Translations under genes and position numbers: made by a program | The notes under the pieces: generated by a model | The model's database searches: none | Seen by the model: the letters and a program-made list of their open reading frames with translations, nothing else | Told to the model about the DNA's origin: nothing | In this document: piece by piece, positions 17,503 through 28,257 of the stretch | Numbering within the stretch: the first letter of the stretch is position 1 | Layout: the number at the start of each line of letters is the position of its first letter | Assembly: GCA_026708965.1 (NCBI GenBank) | Contig: JAPOTY010000016.1 | Span: 1 to 64,000, forward strand | DNA from: Gammaproteobacteria bacterium | Lineage (GTDB): Bacteria; Pseudomonadota; Gammaproteobacteria; Steroidobacterales; Foliamicaceae | Length of the DNA stretch: 64,000 nt | Direction: 5' to 3'

Positions 17503-19638
17503 ATGAGATTTGCCAAGTCCAAATGGCATCGTGCGAACATCCTTGCTGTGGCAGTCGGTTTCAGCCTCTTCTTGCAGTTACAGGCTGAAGAACGCGCTAA
17601 CGCGCCGACTGGAGAGTTGGCTGGCGACGGCAAATTCATCGAAGAAATTTCCGTCTATGGTCAGCAAATCAGCAGCCAGAACTCAACCGGCAGCCGGCTT
17701 AATTTAGGCGTTCTGGAAACGCCGGCAACAGTGGAGATCATCAGCGGCGACAGCATTCGCGACCGTCTGGACTTTAGCGTGATCGAGGCCGTTACCCGCA
17801 CAGCCGGCTTCACCAACGAAGCTGTCCCCGACAATGGCAGCCAGAGCATCGCTGCACGCGGCTTCAGCGGCCAAGGCGCAGTCACCAAGCTGTATGACGG
17901 CACTGGCTACTTCAACGCATTCAGCACCATTACCTTCCCGTTCGACACTTGGGGCGTGGAGCGCATCGAGGTGCTCAAAGGACCATCCTCCGTGCTGTAT
18001 GGCGAAGGCGGCATCGGTGGCGCGATCAACGTCATCCCCAAAAAACCGCAACTGACGCCGAGCCGAGACCTCAGAATGACCCTTGGCGAAGACGACACCA
18101 TGTTTGTGGGTGTTGGCCTCACCGGCGGCGTCACCGATAATGTGGCGTATCGTCTGGACTACAGCCGCCATCAGTCCGATAACTGGGTTCATAATGGCGA
18201 CAGTGAAGCGGACATGTTGTCCTTGGCGCTGAGTTGGCAGGCCAATGAAGATCTCAGCTTGAGCCTGCGTTATGACTATGGCGATAAGGATGATCTGAGT
18301 TACTACGGCATCCCAGTGGTTGACGGCGATTTCGCCCCCGGTCTTCTGAAGGCGAATTTTGAGTTCGGTGACGGCGAATCCCGTTACGAGGACCAAGCAA
18401 TTCGCTTGAAGGCCGACTGGGCAGTCTCGGACTCGCTCGCCATGCAGGCCGAGTACTACCACTTGGCAACCGACCGTTTGTGGCGGAATGCGTACTTCCC
18501 TGAATTGGACAGTGACACGGGGTTCATCCGGCGCCTATATCCGTGGGTCGGTGCCCACGATATGGAGCACGACGGGGTGCGCGTCAACCTCACGCTTGAC
18601 AACACCCTGGCGGACCTGGGCGTGCGCACCTCGGTCGGCTTTGAAGTGAATGACATTTCCTTTGAACGCCCGACTAATTTTGGCCCGGGCAATCCCAATG
18701 GCGTCAATGGCTGGGCCGATTTTGATGTCGTTGATCCGAATAACTTTGTGCCAGGCCGCTTCGCTGACGCGACGGACTTTGAAATTGCGCCAGATGGTTT
18801 CTCCGAGGTCATGCACTATGCCCTGTTTGGCGAGAGCCAGCTCAGGTTCACCGAGCAGCTCGCGGTTGTCTTGGCCTTGCGTTATGAGGATGCTGATACC
18901 GATTACAGACAAATCGCCCGCACGCCCTTCGAGCAATCCGCCGATGTGGTCACAGGGAGGATCGGTGCGGTGTACGATCTCGCCGATAACACGGTGTTGT
19001 ACGCGCAATACGGCACTGGCGCCACCCATCCTAGCGGCGGCCTCATCAGAGCTGTGCCCGTCAACCGTGAAGCGGGTTTCATCGAAAGCGAGCAAATCGA
19101 AGCTGGCATCAAACAACAGTTGCTCGGCGGTCGGCTGCAATGGTCGCTGGCGTGGTTCGATATCATCAAGAACGATTTGATTGAAGATGATCCCGATTCC
19201 ACCAACCCGGATGACGTGATCCTTGTTCCCGAGCAGACCTCGCAAGGCTTCGAGCTGAGCTTCAACCTGCAAATCAGTGACGTCTTGCAAGTCTATGGCA
19301 ACGGCAGCATTCTGGAAGCGGAGACGGACACCGGCGCTACGCCCAACCATGTGCCTGAAGAGACCGCCAACCTGGGACTGATCTGGACGCCGATCGAGCG
19401 GCTTCGACTGATTGCCGACACGCGCTACGTCGGCGAGCGCTATCATCCGACCGTTCCCATTCCATCCTATACGGTTGTGGATGCTTCGGCGCGCATTCGC
19501 ATGACCGACCGGTTCAGCCTGACCCTCAAGGCTGATAATGTGTTTGACGAGCTCTATGCGTCCGCCGAGAACTCTTCCACCGCTTGGCTGGTCGGCAAGC
19601 CGCGCACCCTGAGCCTGACGGCGGACTACAGCTTCTAA
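17503..19638 (+). CDS. TonB-dependent outer-membrane receptor, probably for zinc or a metallophore
   Basis: A signal peptide (about residues 1-28) is followed by a TonB-box-like EEISVYG, a plug domain (about 50-165; VERIEVLKGPSSVLYGEGGI is the classic block) and a barrel ending in LSLTADYSF, 711 residues in all. Its closest pattern is that of siderophore receptors. The Zur-like operator directly upstream argues for zinc, or a zinc-binding metallophore, as ligand. The PepSY gene follows 17 bases downstream. Codon use is noticeably less GC-biased than in the flanking genes, and IS remnants lie on both sides, so the pair looks acquired. Confidence 0.9.
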   Translation: MRFAKSKWHRANILAVAVGFSLFLQLQAEERANAPTGELAGDGKFIEEISVYGQQISSQNSTGSRLNLGVLETPATVEIISGDSIRDRLDFSVIEAVTRTAGFTNEAVPDNGSQSIAARGFSGQGAVTKLYDGTGYFNAFSTITFPFDTWGVERIEVLKGPSSVLYGEGGIGGAINVIPKKPQLTPSRDLRMTLGEDDTMFVGVGLTGGVTDNVAYRLDYSRHQSDNWVHNGDSEADMLSLALSWQANEDLSLSLRYDYGDKDDLSYYGIPVVDGDFAPGLLKANFEFGDGESRYEDQAIRLKADWAVSDSLAMQAEYYHLATDRLWRNAYFPELDSDTGFIRRLYPWVGAHDMEHDGVRVNLTLDNTLADLGVRTSVGFEVNDISFERPTNFGPGNPNGVNGWADFDVVDPNNFVPGRFADATDFEIAPDGFSEVMHYALFGESQLRFTEQLAVVLALRYEDADTDYRQIARTPFEQSADVVTGRIGAVYDLADNTVLYAQYGTGATHPSGGLIRAVPVNREAGFIESEQIEAGIKQQLLGGRLQWSLAWFDIIKNDLIEDDPDSTNPDDVILVPEQTSQGFELSFNLQISDVLQVYGNGSILEAETDTGATPNHVPEETANLGLIWTPIERLRLIADTRYVGERYHPTVPIPSYTVVDASARIRMTDRFSLTLKADNVFDELYASAENSSTAWLVGKPRTLSLTADYSF

Positions 19639-19655
19639 AACAACACAAGTCCACG

Positions 19656-21191
19656 ATGAGTCCCAGACGGCTGCTCTACTTCAGCCATCGGTGGCTCGGC
19701 GTCGCCATGTGCCTGTTTCTCGCCATGTGGTGCGTCAGCGGCGTGGTGATGATGTACGTCGGCTTTCCCGAGCTGACCCAAGACGAGTACTACGCTGGCC
19801 TGCCGCCGCTGGCTGCCGATCGCATTGCCGTTGGTCCCGAAGAGCCGCTCGCCATGGTCGATTCCGAGGCCAATGTTGAACAGCTGTTGCTGACCAGCAG
19901 TGGCGAGCGGCCGGTCTATCTGCTCAAGGCGGCGGGCGCCTCGTGGCAGGGCATGTACGCCGACACCGGCGCGCTCATCAATCAAGTGCCTACGGATGCA
20001 GTCGTCGCGTCTGCCGTTCATTTTTATGAGGCGCAACACCTCGAACACACCGCAACCGGCGAGTATCTAGAGCAGCTGCATATGGACCAGTGGTCCGTCT
20101 CCGATGGGTTGCACCCCTACCGGCCATTGCATCGGGTCGCGATCAATGATGGCCTAGGAACTGAGCTATACGTGTCATCGCTGACCGGCCAAGTGGTGCG
20201 AGACACTCGCCGCAGCGAACGCATTTGGAACTGGCTCGGCGCGAACCTACACTGGATTTACCCGGTGCAGCTGCGCAAGCATCGTGACGCTTGGGAGAAT
20301 GTCATTATCGTCCTCGCGCTCGTGGGCTTGGTTTCCGTCATCACCGGCGCGACCATTGGCTTCACGCGCCTGCGACTGAAACGCAGGTATCCGGACGGCT
20401 CCCGCTCGCCCTATCGCGGCATGACCAAGTACCACCATGTCATCGGCCTGGCAGGCTTGGTGTTCCTGCTGACATTCTTGTTCAGCGGACTGATGTCGGT
20501 CGGGCCTTGGGGGATATTCGATTCCAACAGCAGCTTTGCCGAGCAGAAAAAGCGCTACCAGCAGCCCGATGGCATGTCGCGATCTACGCCCGCTTACGCG
20601 CACCCTGAGGATGTCCGGCAACTGATCCTCGAAAACCCCTACTTCCCCGTGAAGCAGGTTGCATGGCACTGGATTGGCGGCAAGTCCCATGTCTCGCTGC
20701 ATGGCTCCGCACGGGAGGTCCAGCACCTGCTCGCTGCGGGGGAGACGGAATCGTTGGCGCAGAGAATCGAGGGCCGCGCGGCCAAGCTGATTCCGGACAG
20801 CAGCATCTTAGACTGGCAACAACTCGACAGCTACGACCTCTACTACTATTCCCACCACAACAGCGAGCGCCCGCTGCCAGTGCTGCGGCTCAAGTTTGAT
20901 GACGCGGAAGCCACCTGGTTCCACATCGATCCATCCACCGGCCAGATTCTCAGCCGCCTCACGGAGAGGCGCCGAGTGGAGCGCTGGATCTACCAAGGAC
21001 TGCACACCTATGACTTCAACCTGCTGATCAGCAACCGACCTGCTTGGGATGTATGGATGATTTTTCTTTGCGGTTTCGTTTTTGTCTTTTCCGTGACATC
21101 GGTCGTGATTGCCGTGCGGTACCTAGGGCGTGTTAGCACTTATATAGCGCATCGGCGATCAGCGCGAAGGTGGCGAAGCCGAGATAGATGA
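19656..21191 (+). CDS. PepSY-domain membrane protein
   Basis: This 511-residue inner-membrane protein has four predicted helices (about 8-36, 222-245, 266-290, 466-492) and conserved histidines near the membrane in HRWLG, LHPYRPLHR and KYHHVIGL. Such PepSY-TM proteins accompany TonB siderophore receptors and are thought to act in reduction or release of the imported metal complex. The start at 19656 lies 17 bases after the receptor stop. The last 18-20 residues (from about RVSTYIAHRRS) are read from the end of an IS5-type remnant, so the native C-terminus has been replaced. Confidence 0.85.
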   Translation: MSPRRLLYFSHRWLGVAMCLFLAMWCVSGVVMMYVGFPELTQDEYYAGLPPLAADRIAVGPEEPLAMVDSEANVEQLLLTSSGERPVYLLKAAGASWQGMYADTGALINQVPTDAVVASAVHFYEAQHLEHTATGEYLEQLHMDQWSVSDGLHPYRPLHRVAINDGLGTELYVSSLTGQVVRDTRRSERIWNWLGANLHWIYPVQLRKHRDAWENVIIVLALVGLVSVITGATIGFTRLRLKRRYPDGSRSPYRGMTKYHHVIGLAGLVFLLTFLFSGLMSVGPWGIFDSNSSFAEQKKRYQQPDGMSRSTPAYAHPEDVRQLILENPYFPVKQVAWHWIGGKSHVSLHGSAREVQHLLAAGETESLAQRIEGRAAKLIPDSSILDWQQLDSYDLYYYSHHNSERPLPVLRLKFDDAEATWFHIDPSTGQILSRLTERRRVERWIYQGLHTYDFNLLISNRPAWDVWMIFLCGFVFVFSVTSVVIAVRYLGRVSTYIAHRRSARRWRSRDR

Positions 21192-21243
21192 CGTTCAGCT
21201 TCTCGAACCGCGAGAAGATGCGCCGGTATCCTTTTGCGCTTCC
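21127..21243 (-). mobile_element. IS5-family transposase 3' remnant
   Basis: On the minus strand, in one frame with a stop at 21133-21135, the sequence reads GYRRIFSRFEKLNVIYLGFA then TFALIADALYKC. This is the C-terminal end of an IS5-family DDE transposase. GGGCGTGTTAGCACT at 21126-21140 may be the terminal inverted repeat. Upstream of about 21243 similarity stops at the comM stop codon. Only about 110 bp remain, so it cannot be active. Confidence 0.72.
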
Positions 21244-21255
21244 CCTTGAGCGCCT

Positions 21256-22761
21256 TCAGGCGGCTGCCGGGGCGCGGCCGCGCAGGGCGAGGGCTTCGGC
21301 GATATGGCGCTCGGCCATGGGTTTGGACGCTTCCAAGTCGGCGATGGTGCGGGCCACTTTGAGGATGCGGTTGCAGGCGCGCGGCGAGAGGGCGAGCTTG
21401 GCCGCGGCGTGTTCGAGGAGGGCGCGGGCGGCTGGTTGCGGACGGCAGTGGGCGCGGAGCTCGGCATCCTCCAGCTCGGCGTTGCATTTGCCGCTTCGGC
21501 CCATCTGTATTTTCCGGGCCCCTGCAACCCGCGTCCGCACTTGGGCGCTTGACGGGCCGTCAAGCGGCGCATCGGCCAGGATGGGCTGCGCTGGTCGGCA
21601 AACGCCCACCCGCAGATCGATGCGGTCCATGAACGGGCCGGAAATGCGCCCTTGGTAGCGCCGCACCGCTTCCGGCGTGCAGCGGCATTGCCGCTGGGGA
21701 TCGCCCGCGAATCCGCATGGACAGGGGTTCATGGCGGCCAGCAGCTGGAAACGGGCGGGGAAGGTGATGGTGTAGCGGGCCCGGGAAATCGCAACGTTGC
21801 GGGTTTCCAAGGGTTCGCGAAGCGCTTCCAGCACGTCGCGGCGATACTGCGGCAGCTCGTCCAGGAACAGCACGCCATTGTGGGCCAGCGAGATTTCCCC
21901 GGGCACCGGCTGGGCGCCGCCGCCCACCAGCGCCGCGCCGGAACAGCTGTGATGGGGCGCGCGGAAGGGCCGCCGGCGCCAGTTGCCGTTAAGCGCCACG
22001 CCCTTGAGCGAATGCAGCGAGGCGGTCGCAAGCGCCTGCTCGTCGCTCATGGGCGGCAACAGCCCCACAATGCGCTTCGCCAGCATGCTCTTGCCCGCGC
22101 CCGGCGGCCCGGACATCAACAGGTTATGGCCGCCGGCCGCGGCGATCTCCAGCGCCCGCTTGGCCTGCGCCATTCCCACCACGTCCCGGAGATCGGAATA
22201 GCCGGGCGCGTCAACGCCCTCGCCCTGGTAGGCGATGAGCTCCATCCGTTCCGGCTCGTAAAGCTGCGCCACCAGATCCTTCAGATTGCTGGCCGCGCAG
22301 GCCCGCCCGTCGCGCAGCAGCGCCGCTTCGCCCGCGTTCGCCTCTGGAAGAAACACGGTTTGATCCTGGCGCGCCGCGGCCATGAGGGAGGGCAGCACCC
22401 CCGGAACCGGCCGGATCGCGCCGGTGAGCGCCAACTCGCCGAGAAATTCCGCGCCCGAGAGCGTGGACGGATCGATTTGCCCGTCGGCCGCGAGGATTCC
22501 CAAGGCGATGGCCAAGTCGTAGCGGCCGCCGCTTTTCGGCAATTCCACCGGCGCCAGGTTCACCGTCACGCTGCGCGGCGGCATCTGGTAGCCGGCGCTT
22601 CGCAGGGCGTGGCGCACCCGCGATACGCTTTCGCGCACCTCCTTTTGCGGCAGGCCCACCACGGTGGCGCCCGGAAGGCCGTTGGTAATGCCCACTTCAA
22701 CGACCACGCGGGGCGCATCGACGCCGTGCATGGCGCGCGTGTGGACGGTGGACGGGTTCAT
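21256..22761 (-). CDS. comM: YifB/ComM Mg-chelatase-like AAA+ ATPase
   Basis: ComM is a hexameric helicase that promotes branch migration when transformed DNA integrates. The 501-residue protein has an N-terminal ChlI-like domain (VEVGITNGLPGATVVGLP), Walker A GPPGAGKSML near 220, Walker B GVLFLDELP, the NPCPCG zinc-like motif and a C-terminal Mg-chelatase domain. Length is normal for the family. A dprA gene also lies in the window (44726), so natural competence is possible. It ends a few bases from the IS5 remnant. Confidence 0.95.
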   Translation of the reverse strand: MNPSTVHTRAMHGVDAPRVVVEVGITNGLPGATVVGLPQKEVRESVSRVRHALRSAGYQMPPRSVTVNLAPVELPKSGGRYDLAIALGILAADGQIDPSTLSGAEFLGELALTGAIRPVPGVLPSLMAAARQDQTVFLPEANAGEAALLRDGRACAASNLKDLVAQLYEPERMELIAYQGEGVDAPGYSDLRDVVGMAQAKRALEIAAAGGHNLLMSGPPGAGKSMLAKRIVGLLPPMSDEQALATASLHSLKGVALNGNWRRRPFRAPHHSCSGAALVGGGAQPVPGEISLAHNGVLFLDELPQYRRDVLEALREPLETRNVAISRARYTITFPARFQLLAAMNPCPCGFAGDPQRQCRCTPEAVRRYQGRISGPFMDRIDLRVGVCRPAQPILADAPLDGPSSAQVRTRVAGARKIQMGRSGKCNAELEDAELRAHCRPQPAARALLEHAAAKLALSPRACNRILKVARTIADLEASKPMAERHIAEALALRGRAPAAA

Positions 22762-22786
22762 TGCCTTCCTTGGCTTGCGCGGGCGG

Positions 22787-23029
22787 TTAGCCTTCCCGCG
22801 CCTCTATTTGGGCAAGCGCTTTTTCCAGCGCCTCCACTTTTTCCCGGGTTCTTTCGAGCACGCGCTTTTGCGCCTCGAATTCCTCGAAGGTCACGTAGTG
22901 GCCCCGTCCGAGCGCGGCTTGCAGCAAGGCATGAAAATTTGCCTCCAAGTCCTTGGCCGCGCCCCGGGCCGTGTCCGGAACCAGATCGCGGAGCCGTTTC
23001 GCCAAGTCGGAAATGAATTCGTCGTTCAT
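22787..23029 (-). CDS. ubiK: Ubiquinone biosynthesis accessory factor UbiK
   Basis: This 80-residue protein starts MNDEFISDLAKRLRDLVP and ends with a heptad-rich coiled coil (VLERTREKVEALEKALAQIE), the layout of UbiK/YqiC (BMFP domain). UbiK helps the UbiJ-UbiI hydroxylation step of aerobic ubiquinone synthesis and binds membranes. The start at 23029 matches family starts; a TTG three codons earlier is possible. It lies upstream of comM on the same strand with a 25-base gap, an association seen in other gammaproteobacteria. Confidence 0.88.
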   Translation of the reverse strand: MNDEFISDLAKRLRDLVPDTARGAAKDLEANFHALLQAALGRGHYVTFEEFEAQKRVLERTREKVEALEKALAQIEAREG

Positions 23030-23143
23030 GGGCAGCAAGGTTGCGTGACCGGTTGCCGGTTTGTCCAGTGTCGAATTGTTCGCATAGCGGCAGAAATATC
23101 GCGCTGAATTGATAGACTACCCCAGATTGCACCGGAGGATCGT

Positions 23144-24265
23144 ATGGCGGGAGCAAAATCCAACCCCCCCGGCAAGGCGGCGGCAAAGAAGCAAGCCGGC
23201 GTTGCGAGGAAGGCCGCTTCCGCCGGCCATCCTCCGGCCAAGGCCGGTTCGCCGAAGAGCGAACAAGCGGTTCCCCGCAAGAGGCGCCTATGGTGGCTGT
23301 GGCTGATTCCGCTGATCGTGGCCGCGGCGGGCTTTTGGCTTGGGTATGGCTACTTGGCCGGTTTGCCGTCCCGCGTTGCGGAGATTGAGCAGCAAGTGGC
23401 CGAAATCGGGCCGCTCGAGGCGAGGCTGGAAGCATTCGAGAACCGCCGCGACAAGGACGCGGCGCAGCAGGCGGCCGATAACGAGGCGGCGCGGCGGGCA
23501 TCGGAGCGGCTGCGCGACGCGCTGGAAGCGCGCCTGGCCGCCGCTGAGCGGGCGCTGGAGTCCTTGGGAGGCCGCCCCGCCGGCCAGCAGGCGCGCTGGC
23601 GCCTCGACGAGGCGGAGAATCTGCTGGCCTTGGCCCACCGCCAGAGCCGGTTTGCGCGAGATTATGAAGGCGCCGCGCTGGCCGTCCGTGACGCGCTGGA
23701 TTTGCTGGCCCAGGCGGGCGATCTCCGCTACGGCGCCATCCAGGCGGAATTGCAGGAGCAGGCGCGGGCGCTTGAGAGAATGCCGGCCCGCGATATCCAA
23801 GGCGTGGTGGTTCGCCTGGGCGCCCTTCTTGCCAGGACCAAGGGCCTCAAGCCGGATCTCGGTCCGTCGCTCGGTGCAGCCTCCGGCGCGGAAGCGCTTC
23901 CCGGCCAAGGCTGGGAGCGCGCGCTTGCCAGCACCCGGCGGGCGTTGCGGTCGCTGGTGACCGTGCGGCGCACCGAGGGCGGCGTCAACACGCTTCTGGC
24001 CGATACCGATACGGAAACGCTGCGGCGCCTGCTGGCGGCGGAGCTGCACTTGGCCCGCCTGGCCTACATCCAAGGCGATTTGCAGGCGTACGCCGCGTCC
24101 TTGGTTGCGGCCCGCGGGCGGCTGGCGCGCCTCTACGCGGGGGACGACCCGGAGGTTTCCGATACGCTGGCCGATATCGACGAGTTGCTTGGTCTGGCGC
24201 AAGGGCCGGAAGCCCCCGATATCGCATCCTCGTTGCAGCGCCTGCGGAGCATCCGATCGGAATGA
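23144..24265 (+). CDS. hemX: HemX-like inner-membrane protein
   Basis: The 373-residue product has a lysine/alanine-rich cytoplasmic N-terminus (1-45), one membrane helix (about 48-70), then a coiled coil (RVAEIEQQVAEIGPLEARLE) and a helical periplasmic part. This is the layout of HemX, annotated by tradition as a uroporphyrinogen methyltransferase although it lacks a methyltransferase fold. It is followed by hemY after 31 bases, the standard hemXY pair. The hemC and hemD genes that normally precede it are not here. Confidence 0.85.
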   Translation: MAGAKSNPPGKAAAKKQAGVARKAASAGHPPAKAGSPKSEQAVPRKRRLWWLWLIPLIVAAAGFWLGYGYLAGLPSRVAEIEQQVAEIGPLEARLEAFENRRDKDAAQQAADNEAARRASERLRDALEARLAAAERALESLGGRPAGQQARWRLDEAENLLALAHRQSRFARDYEGAALAVRDALDLLAQAGDLRYGAIQAELQEQARALERMPARDIQGVVVRLGALLARTKGLKPDLGPSLGAASGAEALPGQGWERALASTRRALRSLVTVRRTEGGVNTLLADTDTETLRRLLAAELHLARLAYIQGDLQAYAASLVAARGRLARLYAGDDPEVSDTLADIDELLGLAQGPEAPDIASSLQRLRSIRSE

Positions 24266-24296
24266 AAGCGGTGCCTGATAGCGGGAACAGGCTCTG

Positions 24297-25478
24297 ATGC
24301 GCGCCGGACTGATCGTGGTTTTGGTGCTGCTGCTGGTGGCGGTGGCGGCCCAGTTCCTTGCCGCGGATGCCGGCTACGTGCTCATCTCTTTCCAAGGTTG
24401 GGCGGTGGAGATGACCGTTCCTGTGCTTATCGTGCTGCTGGCCCTGCTGCTGTTCGTGGCCGGACTGCTGCGCAGGATCCGCCAAGCGCCGCGGCGGGTG
24501 GCCGAGCGCGCGGCGAAGGCAAGCGCGAGGCGCACCGGCCGTCATGTCGCTCGCGGCCTTGCGGCGCTCGGCGCCGGCCGGCTCGCCCGCGCCGAGCGGC
24601 TGCTGGCCAAATCCGCCGGCAGAAGCCAGGCGCCGGTGCTGCAATATCTGGCGGCGGCCCGCTTGGCGCATGGTTCCGGCGATGCCGAGCGCCGCGATCA
24701 CTGGTTTTCGCTGGCCGGGAAGGCCCAGCCCGATGCCCGCGACGCGATCGCGCTGGAGCGGGCGGAACTGCACCTCGCCGCTGGTGAGCAGGCCGCCGCC
24801 ATGAGCCATCTGGCCGGGCTGCTCGAACGCGAGCCGCGGCACTTGCAGGCCCTGCGCCTGTTCATTCCGCTGCAATTGCAACGGAAGGAATGGGGCGAGG
24901 CGGCCCGCTGCCTCAAAGCGCTTCGCAAGCATGGGCAGACGGTCGCCGGCGACGCGGCTATCTGGGCCGTTGGGGCCTATGTCGGCTTGCTGGGCGAGGC
25001 GGACGGCGCCCGTCGCGTGCAGCGCCTTTGGGGGGAGATGCCGCGGGACTTGCGCGGCAGCGACAAGCTGGCGCTGGCCCATGCCCGCGCACTGATGCGG
25101 AACGGCGCCCATGAGCTTGCCGAGCAGGGCCTGCGGCGGCATCTCGACGAGCAATGGAATTCGGAGCTTGCCGCCGCCTATGGCGCACTCGAACTCCGGG
25201 ATATCCCCGCGGCCATCCGCCATGCCGAAAGCTGGCTGGCGGAGCATCCGCAAGACCCCGCGCTGCTGCTGGCGCTCGGGCGTTTGTGCCGCAAGGCCAA
25301 GCTATGGGGCAAGGCGCGCTCCTATATCGAGACCTCGCTCGGCATCGAGGAGTCGCGCGGCGGCTGGCTGGAACTGGCCGAGATGCTCGAGGCGCTGGAC
25401 GACAAGGAGGGAGCGGACGCGGCTTACCGCAAGGGCTTGCGCTTCGCGGTAAAAGGGGATGAAGCCGAACCATCCTAG
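24297..25478 (+). CDS. hemY: HemY-like TPR membrane protein
   Basis: Two N-terminal membrane helices (about 3-22 and 40-60) precede TPR-like helical repeats in this 393-residue protein. Conserved family segments include LISFQGWAVEMTVP, RAERLLAKSAGR, and AYGALELRD with QDPALLLALGRLC near the C-terminus. This proteobacterial HemY is a TPR protein, unrelated to the Bacillus protoporphyrinogen oxidase of the same name; its role in haem synthesis is still vague. It lies directly downstream of hemX and ends 137 bases before the ATP synthase operon. Confidence 0.88.
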   Translation: MRAGLIVVLVLLLVAVAAQFLAADAGYVLISFQGWAVEMTVPVLIVLLALLLFVAGLLRRIRQAPRRVAERAAKASARRTGRHVARGLAALGAGRLARAERLLAKSAGRSQAPVLQYLAAARLAHGSGDAERRDHWFSLAGKAQPDARDAIALERAELHLAAGEQAAAMSHLAGLLEREPRHLQALRLFIPLQLQRKEWGEAARCLKALRKHGQTVAGDAAIWAVGAYVGLLGEADGARRVQRLWGEMPRDLRGSDKLALAHARALMRNGAHELAEQGLRRHLDEQWNSELAAAYGALELRDIPAAIRHAESWLAEHPQDPALLLALGRLCRKAKLWGKARSYIETSLGIEESRGGWLELAEMLEALDDKEGADAAYRKGLRFAVKGDEAEPS

Positions 25479-25560
25479 CTGTTGAACGGCCCGCGCCTGG
25501 CACGGGAGCGCGCGCATTGAGGCTGTGTTTCGGAGTACAATGAAGGTTCGTTGAAGCGAA

Positions 25561-25576
25561 ACCGGCAAGGGCCGGT
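25561..25576 (+). promoter_or_regulatory. Short hairpin in the atp operon leader
   Basis: ACCGGC-AAGG-GCCGGT is a 6-bp GC stem with a four-base loop, 40 bases before the atpI start. A TACAAT at 25536-25541 could be the -10 element, but the nearest -35-like TTGAGG (25517-25522) is only 13 bases away, so the promoter is not settled. No U-run follows, so it is not an obvious terminator. Confidence 0.35.
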
Positions 25577-25615
25577 CGGTGCCACCCGATCCGACAAGGG
25601 AAGGTGGCGTTTTTT

Positions 25616-27197
<1,582 letters not shown>

Positions 27198-27207
27198 GCG
27201 CCCGCGC

Positions 27208-27678
27208 ATGAATATCAACGCGACGCTCCTGGCCCAGGTACTGGTGTTTGCCGCGCTGGTCTGGTTCACGATGAAGTTTATCTGGCCGCAGGTGATCGAC
27301 GCCATCGACAAGCGCAATAAGGAGATTGCCGACGGCCTTGAGGCCGCGGAGCGCGGGCGCAGCGAGCTGGCCGCGTCCCAGGACCGCATCGAGAAGCTGG
27401 TGGGCGAAGCCCGCGGCCAGGCTTCGGAAATCATCGATCAAGCCAACGGGCGGGCGGCGCGAATCGTGGAGGAGGCCCGCGAGGAAGGCGAGCGTGAACG
27501 GCAGCGACTGGTTGCCGCGGCGCACTCGGAGATCGAACGGGAAACCTCGCAAGCGCGCGATGAACTGCGCGGGCAGGTGGCCGCCTTGGCGATCGCCGGG
27601 GCCGAGAAGATTCTCCTGCGCGAGATCGATGCCAGCGCCCACGGCGAAATGCTCAAGCGCTTCTCCGCCCGCATCTGA
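27208..27678 (+). CDS. atpF: F0F1 ATP synthase subunit b
   Basis: This 156-residue protein has one N-terminal membrane helix (ATLLAQVLVFAALVWFTMKF) followed by a long right-handed coiled coil rich in E, R and A. That is the standard peripheral-stalk subunit, a homodimer in this type of operon because only one b gene is present. Its stop overlaps the atpH start in TGATG (27676-27680). Confidence 0.96.
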   Translation: MNINATLLAQVLVFAALVWFTMKFIWPQVIDAIDKRNKEIADGLEAAERGRSELAASQDRIEKLVGEARGQASEIIDQANGRAARIVEEAREEGERERQRLVAAAHSEIERETSQARDELRGQVAALAIAGAEKILLREIDASAHGEMLKRFSARI

Positions 27679-28229
27679 TGGACTCTCCCGGCGCTATTGC
27701 CAGGCCTTATGCCCGGGCGGCTTTCGCCCACGCCAAGGACCGTGGCGCTGTGGCGCAATGGTCGGCGGCGCTGGCGCTGGCGGCGAGGACGGCCAAGCAT
27801 CCGCAAATGCGCGCGGCGCTGGAGTCGTCCGATACCAGCGAGGCGGCCACGGAACTGCTTTGCCAATTGCTTGAGGATGCCGCCGCCGGGGAATTTCGCG
27901 GCGTGCGCAATCTGATGCGGCTGCTGCGGGAAAACCGCCGCACGGGCGTTCTCGGCGCGATCGCGGAGCAGTTTAAGCAATTATGGCGCGAGGATTCGCG
28001 CCGGGTTGAAGCCGTGCTGGTTTCCGCGGCGCCGCTCAATGCGGAGCAGCAGGAAGAAATGGACCGGGCGCTGCGGGCGCGTCTGGGGCTCGAGGTGGAT
28101 TTTCGCTTCGAGCTGGACGAAAGCCTTCTGGGAGGAGTCCGCGTCCAGGTGGGCGACCAAGTCCTGGATGGTTCGGCGCGGGCAGGCTTGAGCAATCTGG
28201 CCTCGGCGCTTGGTCGGCCTGCGAACTAG
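27678..28229 (+). CDS. atpH: F0F1 ATP synthase subunit delta
   Basis: The 183-residue OSCP/delta protein links the b stalk to the top of F1. The N-terminal helical domain contains [14 protein letters not shown], the family start motif, and the C-terminal domain ends with the [20 protein letters not shown] block. It is translationally coupled to atpF and lies 28 bases before atpA. Confidence 0.96.
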   Translation: MDSPGAIARPYARAAFAHAKDRGAVAQWSAALALAARTAKHPQMRAALESSDTSEAATELLCQLLEDAAAGEFRGVRNLMRLLRENRRTGVLGAIAEQFKQLWREDSRRVEAVLVSAAPLNAEQQEEMDRALRARLGLEVDFRFELDESLLGGVRVQVGDQVLDGSARAGLSNLASALGRPAN

Positions 28230-28257
28230 GGCCTGTATTTCAATAACGGATAGTGGA

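Noticed and set aside
25517-25541. TTGAGG and TACAAT as the atp operon promoter
   Set aside because: The spacing is only 13 bases, too short for a normal sigma-70 promoter, so it was not listed as a feature.
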